Positions 58,451-64,000 of a DNA stretch of 64,000 nucleotides are shown here, in pieces. Each line of letters starts with the position of its first letter. Position 1 is the stretch's first letter. The stretch is taken from positions 1-64,000 of the forward strand of contig NC_088952.1 of the NCBI RefSeq assembly GCF_010111755.1, written 5' to 3'. Under the pieces are notes generated by a model. The model made no database searches. It saw only the letters and a list, made by a program, of their open reading frames with translations, and was not told where the DNA came from. The position numbers were made by a program, and so were the translations under genes. Origin of the DNA: Nakaseomyces glabratus. Lineage: Eukaryota > Ascomycota > Saccharomycetes > Saccharomycetales > Saccharomycetaceae.

Positions 58451-60691
58451 TTAGTCTCTAACTGTCCAAATCGCTTTCAATTTCTTTGAAGCACCATATG
58501 GACGTAAAGCCACACATATGAGAAACAAAACACCAATTGTAGTCAACAAAGTTCCTTTTTCGAATCCTGGGCTCATGACATCGAATTGACCAGATGGCGT
58601 TATTCTAGTACAGAAAACGTCAAGACCAATGGCACAAACGTTTGAAGTAGATTCCAAATTGGTTGCAGAAGAGACAATCTTTATTTCTTCACCTAAGATG
58701 ACATCTCTATAATGTGATAGAATTAAATTGTCTGTTAATGGAATACCTGGAACATAAGGAGTTGCCATGAATTCTTTCTTGTCATCATCCGACATTTTAG
58801 ATTCTTCGACTCTTCTAGCATTCAAAAGAAATTTAGGGACATATGTAATTTGGCCATTTTCAAGAACAATAATAACAGCTTTAGTAGTAATATCATACTT
58901 GGTTTCTGACAGTTCTAATCTTTTAATAATGTCAGGAAAATAAAATGTATTAGCAATCGCGGCTGGTTTGTGAACACCAGCCATTGCTTCAGTCAACCCA
59001 GTATTGTTAGAGAACTTTTGATTTGGTGTCAGCGATTCATAGAGTTCCACTACACCGATCTTCTGTTCTGGCAGTGGAGCCATGCTGAAATAACTGTAAA
59101 TATACCAGTTTTCACCAAATATTATATTGACCGGAAAATCAGTATCCATTTTATCATCATGAAATTGTGAATGCAATATTTGCCCTGTTACCGTATCCAT
59201 TAAATTTGTCGTTAGTTTTTGACTTTGCTTGTTGACAATCGCAAAGGCAGCTAAGTTGGGATATAAATATTTGTACAGAACATCCCTTGAACCCAGTACC
59301 GTTCCTACATTGACAGTTCTCTTAGACTCACGTTGTCTAAAAGATACAATTTCTTCGTCAGGTTGAACCTTATATTTCCATGTTGACTTTGCATTACCAT
59401 CTTTATCCACAGCGAATCCCTCAACTGTGAATTTGGTGTGATCTGTAATGAAAACTGGATTGCCATCTAATGAGATACGTTTCTCAGTAGTGGAAATAAC
59501 TTTCTTTGAACCGTTGGTAAATTTAACAACAAATTTGTCTGTTGAATTATCCACTAAAAAGGGCTGAACAGACTCAATGGGGGAGCCAATTGATCCACTT
59601 ATAGATTCCTTAATATGCAATGAGTTGTCTACTTTGTAAATTTTGTATGAACCATCTTTGCCAAAGACAGTCAGATCTCTAAAGGCATCACTGAAGAAAA
59701 TTCTAATAGGATTATTGATTCCTGTGGTTATACTCCATTTAACTGCACCTTTGTTTAACATGTCTAGTGCCTGCAACGCGCCATTGTCAGTTATCACTAT
59801 AAGTTGTTTCAAATATCCAAATCTCATATTCTGATCCTGAATTGTAGCCAAGTCTTCTGCATCTGCATCCATTCCAAGCAAGTTAGTAATAATCTTTCCA
59901 GGGTTATAATTGAACCTTTCAAGATATTTGATAAAGCGTTCAGAATTGGTGCTTAACCTGTACAAGTATGCCTTCCATACTTGAGGAATAGACGTTTCAA
60001 CAGATATTTCATGTTCTGTTGGCTCAAGGGACTCATCTGCAACATCTAGAATAACTTGATCAACAATAGTACTTAAGGATTCATCTCTAGTCCACCTTTT
60101 ACTGATGGTGTCATTCAGATAATTGTAGAACGCAAAGCGGTTTCCGCTATATTTCACCAGAACTTCCATTTTTGTTGCATAATCTGAGTTAAAAAATAGA
60201 ATCTTTTCAAAGTTTTCATCTAATTCAAACTTAAATACGTCCATGCTCGATTTTTCATCCACTATTCTAACCTCAGACTTCTCTACTTTGACATTCTTTA
60301 AGTTAGGATTACACGAGGATTGGAATTCTTTCACTTCAACACCGACTTCCTTCTTGAAACCATGTTGACTATCGTAGACATCCACTATTCCGTCCTCATT
60401 TAATAAGTAAATTTCATCTCCTATATGCATGACATCTTGGATATGATATGGAAGCAATTCCCTAAATATGATCGATCCACTGTTTTTGTCAAGGAAACTT
60501 AAAAGCGATTGATCCCTCCATTCGGACACAATTGCTAAATGATTGCTTTCCTCATCAGCCATAACACATTTATATGCTGAGCCTAAGTTCTGTAATTGCC
60601 AATCCACAATATAGGCCTCATCTGAAAAGACGGCATTTAGTGGTTTAATTAGCGCTAAAAGAAAGAAGAGATACCCAATGATATCGGCCAT
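58451..60691 (-). CDS. EMC1: ER membrane protein complex subunit Emc1
   Basis: A 746-residue subunit of the EMC, which inserts tail-anchored and multipass membrane proteins at the ER. Residues 1-20 are a signal peptide (MADIIGYLFFLLALIKPLNA), followed by a lumenal beta-propeller starting VFSDEAYIVDWQLQNLGSAY, the usual Emc1 opening. The conserved DUF1620-type C-terminal part (about 540-700) includes HKPAAIANTFYFPDIIKRLE and ARRVEESKMSDDDKKEFMA. A single membrane segment (about 712-730, LLTTIGVLFLICVALRPYGA) is followed by a short cytosolic tail. Length matches S. cerevisiae Emc1 (760). Confidence 0.96.
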   Translation of the reverse strand: MADIIGYLFFLLALIKPLNAVFSDEAYIVDWQLQNLGSAYKCVMADEESNHLAIVSEWRDQSLLSFLDKNSGSIIFRELLPYHIQDVMHIGDEIYLLNEDGIVDVYDSQHGFKKEVGVEVKEFQSSCNPNLKNVKVEKSEVRIVDEKSSMDVFKFELDENFEKILFFNSDYATKMEVLVKYSGNRFAFYNYLNDTISKRWTRDESLSTIVDQVILDVADESLEPTEHEISVETSIPQVWKAYLYRLSTNSERFIKYLERFNYNPGKIITNLLGMDADAEDLATIQDQNMRFGYLKQLIVITDNGALQALDMLNKGAVKWSITTGINNPIRIFFSDAFRDLTVFGKDGSYKIYKVDNSLHIKESISGSIGSPIESVQPFLVDNSTDKFVVKFTNGSKKVISTTEKRISLDGNPVFITDHTKFTVEGFAVDKDGNAKSTWKYKVQPDEEIVSFRQRESKRTVNVGTVLGSRDVLYKYLYPNLAAFAIVNKQSQKLTTNLMDTVTGQILHSQFHDDKMDTDFPVNIIFGENWYIYSYFSMAPLPEQKIGVVELYESLTPNQKFSNNTGLTEAMAGVHKPAAIANTFYFPDIIKRLELSETKYDITTKAVIIVLENGQITYVPKFLLNARRVEESKMSDDDKKEFMATPYVPGIPLTDNLILSHYRDVILGEEIKIVSSATNLESTSNVCAIGLDVFCTRITPSGQFDVMSPGFEKGTLLTTIGVLFLICVALRPYGASKKLKAIWTVRD

Positions 60692-61198
60692 TGTTATCTA
60701 TCCTCACTGATAATAGTCGCAGTCGAGATTTTAAAGTTTCTCAATTCTGTTGTGCGAGACACTTTCTAGAATTAGTCTGTGTGTTATGCAACTTAAAAAA
60801 TTGAATTTTGAGCAATGTTGATAACTGCGTCAATCAAACTTAATTACCAGTAAGTTTCTTGCCGAGATAGGAACTTCTTTTTACTCGACTACCAACCGTC
60901 CTTCTATGAGTTTCTCATTCTCTTGTTTCTGACTTATTTGGGATGTTTCCATCTGTCGCTATATACTAAGTACTAAAATAATATGGGATGCCAGTATTTG
61001 GTTCGAGATGAGTTGAATGAAGATATATTTTTATATTTTAATTAACCGTCACAGATTAGCATTAGACTAATGTTACTTGGTTATACTGACTTACTTAGAT
61101 TTATGCTTTGTTTAGAATCCATAATCTGTTAACTATCTAGAAAAATAATTACACATACTGTAAATACGTAAATTTCGGTAGTTGATTTTCGAAAAAGT
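60692..61198. other. EMC1 promoter and MGR1 3' flank
   Basis: 0.5 kb of AT-rich DNA between two leftward genes. No extra feature is recognised. Confidence 0.6.
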
Positions 61199-62650
61199 TT
61201 ATTGACGAGGTTCTTCAGGTTTGTTACTATTTTCTGGTATTACACCTGCCTTGTCGCCTATAGTAGCTTCGGTATCCATCATGCTATTTTCTGTAATACC
61301 ATCCTGATTAATTAGTACAGTAGGAATGAATTTGATGCTCAATGAGGTTTCTAATGCTAAATTTAGCCACGGGTCATAAAGTGTCCAAATTTCATTAAGG
61401 TCTATATCTTCCGGAACTGCCACATCTTCTTCTAGTATGATAGATCTATTGGCAGCAGCTGAAAATCCATGTCTCTGAGTACCTTTCGGTATCTTTGCAT
61501 TTCCAGTCTTAATGCTCAAATCATTGCTTAATTGATCTTCGGATTTTAGTTCCTTTAAAATCCGACTTCTATTTTGAGCATTTTGATCTCTTAAATTCGA
61601 TGTCTCTGTCTTTATTCCTGTCAAAAAGCCTAATGCTGTTTCATTGGCGGCTCTCTTGCCTTGAAAATACTCAAACATATCAAGGTGATACTCCAATCGG
61701 TCAAGAAATTCTGAAAAAGTCATTGGCTTATACTCTATTGGGCCAAACCAAGAAATTATTGGATTTTCAGCCTCAGTCTGTGCCCTCACCAATGCTACAC
61801 TTTGTCTCACTTCTGGCACATTAGTTGGCATGATGTTCCCACTAACAGCATCCTTGACCTTCACTTTGGTGGGATCAATTCCCTCATGATAGAATTTCAC
61901 AATATTATTGAAGAATTTCTTTTCTCTTACCGTCTTGGCTTCTTCACACCAGGGGTCATACCTAAGGATTGTAAGTCTACATGCCTCAAGCATAGATTGT
62001 GATAGTATAATTGAACCTGCTAAAAGGTAAAACACTTTCTTGAATATTAACCAATTGTCTGATTTGAAAAAGGACTTCCAATTGTTTTTAGCTTCAGATT
62101 TTGCCATTATCTCACTCTGATGTCCAGCAGAGCTCAAAACGGGAGATGCAACTACAGGTGCAGCTGATAGTGAGGGGGTGTTGCGATTGACATTAGTTGT
62201 GTTAACAAACATATCCCCATGAGTAGTAGAGAATCTATTAAGTGTTGGGAAATCTGCAATGTCTTTCTTAACTAGAGGTTTACCTGATACTGCCTCCTGC
62301 TGTGTGAAAGCTGAATTATATAATTTTGGCTCATTCACCAGGACACTAGTTGGTCGTATACCAGATTTACCGACACTATTTAGTGCCCCATTCCTATCTA
62401 TTATGCGCAATGATTTGAATCTGTAAAAACATAATAGCCCAACCATACTCTGTACTGCTACCAGAGTCCAAAGACCGGTCTTATTGTCCGATGCCGGCAC
62501 CAGTGGCCCCCACAATTTGAGACCAAGACTTGGTCGCACCCAAAACTTTTCCACATCTGTTTCATCCTTTGAATTAGAACCGAGGAGGGTTGGCTTCTCC
62601 TCATTAGCGTCTCTCTTGTCAGATTTTCCTGGCGGTGTAAATATACCCAT
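61199..62650 (-). CDS. MGR1: Mgr1, adaptor subunit of the mitochondrial i-AAA protease
   Basis: A 483-residue inner-membrane protein that with Mgr3 delivers substrates to the Yme1 protease and is needed for growth without mtDNA in S. cerevisiae. The start is ATG 62650 (MGIFTPPGKSDKRD); the longer frame begins at TTG. Two membrane segments are visible: about 45-70 (WTLVAVQSMVGLLCFYRF) and about 205-225 (VFYLLAGSIILSQSMLEACRL). Between them is a Ser/Asn-rich loop longer than expected. After the second, a conserved domain has ILRYDPWCEEAKTVREKKFFN and the C-terminal LYDPWLNLALETSLSIKFIP. S. cerevisiae Mgr1 is 417 residues, so this copy is longer, mainly in the loop. Confidence 0.93.
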   Translation of the reverse strand: MGIFTPPGKSDKRDANEEKPTLLGSNSKDETDVEKFWVRPSLGLKLWGPLVPASDNKTGLWTLVAVQSMVGLLCFYRFKSLRIIDRNGALNSVGKSGIRPTSVLVNEPKLYNSAFTQQEAVSGKPLVKKDIADFPTLNRFSTTHGDMFVNTTNVNRNTPSLSAAPVVASPVLSSAGHQSEIMAKSEAKNNWKSFFKSDNWLIFKKVFYLLAGSIILSQSMLEACRLTILRYDPWCEEAKTVREKKFFNNIVKFYHEGIDPTKVKVKDAVSGNIMPTNVPEVRQSVALVRAQTEAENPIISWFGPIEYKPMTFSEFLDRLEYHLDMFEYFQGKRAANETALGFLTGIKTETSNLRDQNAQNRSRILKELKSEDQLSNDLSIKTGNAKIPKGTQRHGFSAAANRSIILEEDVAVPEDIDLNEIWTLYDPWLNLALETSLSIKFIPTVLINQDGITENSMMDTEATIGDKAGVIPENSNKPEEPRQ

Positions 62651-63382
62651 GATATTCTCCCTTATATATGTAGTGTTGGAAGCAGAAAACAGTAACAATA
62701 ACTAATATCAAGCAAACGCTCTTATTTTAGTCGATGAATCACTTAGATTTTCAGTTACTACAGTCCAGATCAATGAAAATAGGCCAATGTCCTCTTGAGT
62801 GAACTATTTCCAGTCTATTGTCTTTTTCCACTATTAATTATCTTAAATCCAACAATTCCGTAGTTTTTCTATGAAGTTGCCGATTTCCGGCTTTAAATTC
62901 GTCAAATTAAAATGGCAAATTTAATATGACTGGCAGGCTCTGATAGGAGTAACAGTTGATGGCTGTGCTGGTATTCGAAGTTATTAGTGTAATTTTAGAG
63001 AATAGTGAACAAAAAGACAAATTGTATATAAACTTAAAGGATTTTGAAATTGCTTTCCATCCCCTGATATACAACATTAAATCTATACTATGTACTGCTA
63101 TTCTATTAGGTTTGATCACCTTAATAAATCTGTATAAAGAATTTGGAGGCAAGAGAAATAATTACAAAATCTAGATATTTACTAGCAGTTTGAAGGGTCA
63201 AAATGCCACTGTAGATCGACTACAGCAAACCCCTTTTATAATTGGCTTCAGTCGCAACTGATAGATAAACTAAAATAAAACGTGAAGAAAACATCATGAT
63301 AATGAGTTAACTCATAATAAAACATAATAAATTGAGTGAATTGAAAATAAAGTATTGTAGAAATATCTCCTTTCGGAGCGGC
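62651..63382. other. MGR1 promoter and PDI1 3' flank
   Basis: 0.7 kb between two leftward genes. It contains one candidate small ORF on the plus strand (62959-63174), listed separately. Confidence 0.6.
62959..63174 (+). CDS. Candidate small single-pass membrane protein
   Basis: A 71-residue ATG-started frame on the opposite strand to its neighbours. The product starts MAVLVFEVISVILENSEQKD and has one strong hydrophobic segment (about 44-60, ILCTAILLGLITLINLY) followed by a basic tail KEFGGKRNNYKI, which would suit a tail-proximal membrane anchor. I recognise no family. No S. cerevisiae gene of this type is known to me between MGR1 and PDI1. The antisense frame is also open over much of it, so chance is quite possible. 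Confidence 0.3.
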   Translation: MAVLVFEVISVILENSEQKDKLYINLKDFEIAFHPLIYNIKSILCTAILLGLITLINLYKEFGGKRNNYKI

Positions 63383-64000
63383 CTACAATTCATCATCAAA
63401 TCCATCCTCATCTTCATTGTCGTCTTCAATTTCAGCCTGTTCAGCAGCCTTCTTGGTCTCTAGGAACTTCTTGTGTAGAGAAGAACCGTCAATACCGTTG
63501 GCACCGTTTTCTTTAATGAAAGTCAAGAAGGAGTCCAAAGATCTGTCACCTTCGTAAACAACAGGCTCAGCGTTCTTACCAGCTGGGTACAACAATATGG
63601 TTGGGTAACCAGCAATTTCGACATTGAAAATGTCATTGGCAGTAGCATCAACCTCAGCAATAACAACCTTGTCCTTAGAGGATGAGTCGGAGGCGTAAGT
63701 GTCTGCCAATTCTTCATAAGTTGGAGCCATCTTCTTACAGTGACCACACCATGGGGCATAGTACTTAACAAGAACATCCTTCTTAGGATCAGCAACAATC
63801 TTGTCGTGGGTCTTACCAACGATCTTGAAAACGTTGCTTTCTTGGACTGATGGAACTTCTTCAGACTTGACAATAGCTTCAGCCTTACCAGATAAGACAT
63901 TTTCAACCAATTTGGTGATGTCCTTGGTCTTTAACTTGATAGCCTTGTTCAACTTAGCGAACTCTTCTTCGGCCATTTGTGGTAGACCGAATTTTTGGTT
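63383..64000 (-). CDS. PDI1: Protein disulfide isomerase, C-terminal part (runs off the window)
   Basis: The C-terminal 205 codons of PDI1 are present; the frame stays open through base 64000 (upstream residues read NQKFGLPQ), so the gene continues to the right and its start is not in the window. It forms and isomerises disulfides in the ER lumen. The second thioredoxin domain has the active site APWCGHCKK. The cis-Pro and family segment IAGYPTILLYPAG follows. The acidic tail ends FDDEL, an HDEL-type ER retention signal. Strong codon bias (AAC, GTC, TTG, GGT) indicates high expression. Confidence 0.98.
   Translation of the reverse strand, partial: NQKFGLPQMAEEEFAKLNKAIKLKTKDITKLVENVLSGKAEAIVKSEEVPSVQESNVFKIVGKTHDKIVADPKKDVLVKYYAPWCGHCKKMAPTYEELADTYASDSSSKDKVVIAEVDATANDIFNVEIAGYPTILLYPAGKNAEPVVYEGDRSLDSFLTFIKENGANGIDGSSLHKKFLETKKAAEQAEIEDDNEDEDGFDDEL

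Overview
This window is the left end of a yeast chromosome from Candida glabrata (Nakaseomyces glabratus) or a very close relative. It starts in a C-rich 16-bp telomeric repeat whose G-strand unit is CTGGGTGCTGTGGGGT, the repeat known from C. glabrata. The first genes are a GPI-anchored adhesin read toward the telomere and a silent-type mating cassette carrying alpha1 and alpha2. After these comes a long run of genes in nearly the same order as Saccharomyces cerevisiae chromosome III left (HML, CHA1, VAC17, MRC1, KRR1, ADF1, MIC10, PRD1, KAR4, SPB1, PBN1, LRE1, APA1, YCL048W-A, SPS22, POF1, EMC1, MGR1, PDI1). From memory this fits the MTL3 end of C. glabrata chromosome B; strain and chromosome cannot be proved from the sequence alone.

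Region by region: 1-830 is canonical telomere; 831-1086 is exactly 16 perfect copies of a different 16-bp unit; 1087-4511 is gene-free subtelomere with a TTAGGG-type motif cluster and a thrice-repeated 16-mer; 4512-7418 is the adhesin; 7419-13591 is AT-rich DNA with one intron-containing tRNA-Leu(CAA); 13592-15194 is the MTL alpha cassette; 15813-63999 is the conserved III-left block, ending inside PDI1. Several intergenic spans are unusually long for a yeast: about 2.7 kb before an unrecognised gene at 34514, 2.8 kb before LRE1, and 5.4 kb before a tiny highly expressed GPI protein.

Functional themes: cell identity and mating (alpha1, alpha2, KAR4 with two pheromone-response-type motifs), a meiotic-type wall gene (SPS22-like, with a perfect middle-sporulation motif), ribosome biogenesis (KRR1, SPB1, with PAC/RRPE promoter motifs), replication checkpoint (MRC1, with an MCB motif), ER and secretory functions (EMC1, PBN1, PDI1), mitochondria (MIC10, MGR1, CHA1, PRD1) and cell wall/surface (adhesin, small GPI protein, SPS22-like, LRE1). 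Open reading frames that begin at TTG or GTG were trimmed to the first convincing ATG for CHA1, KRR1, APA1, MGR1, SPS22, the small GPI gene and the gene at 34514.
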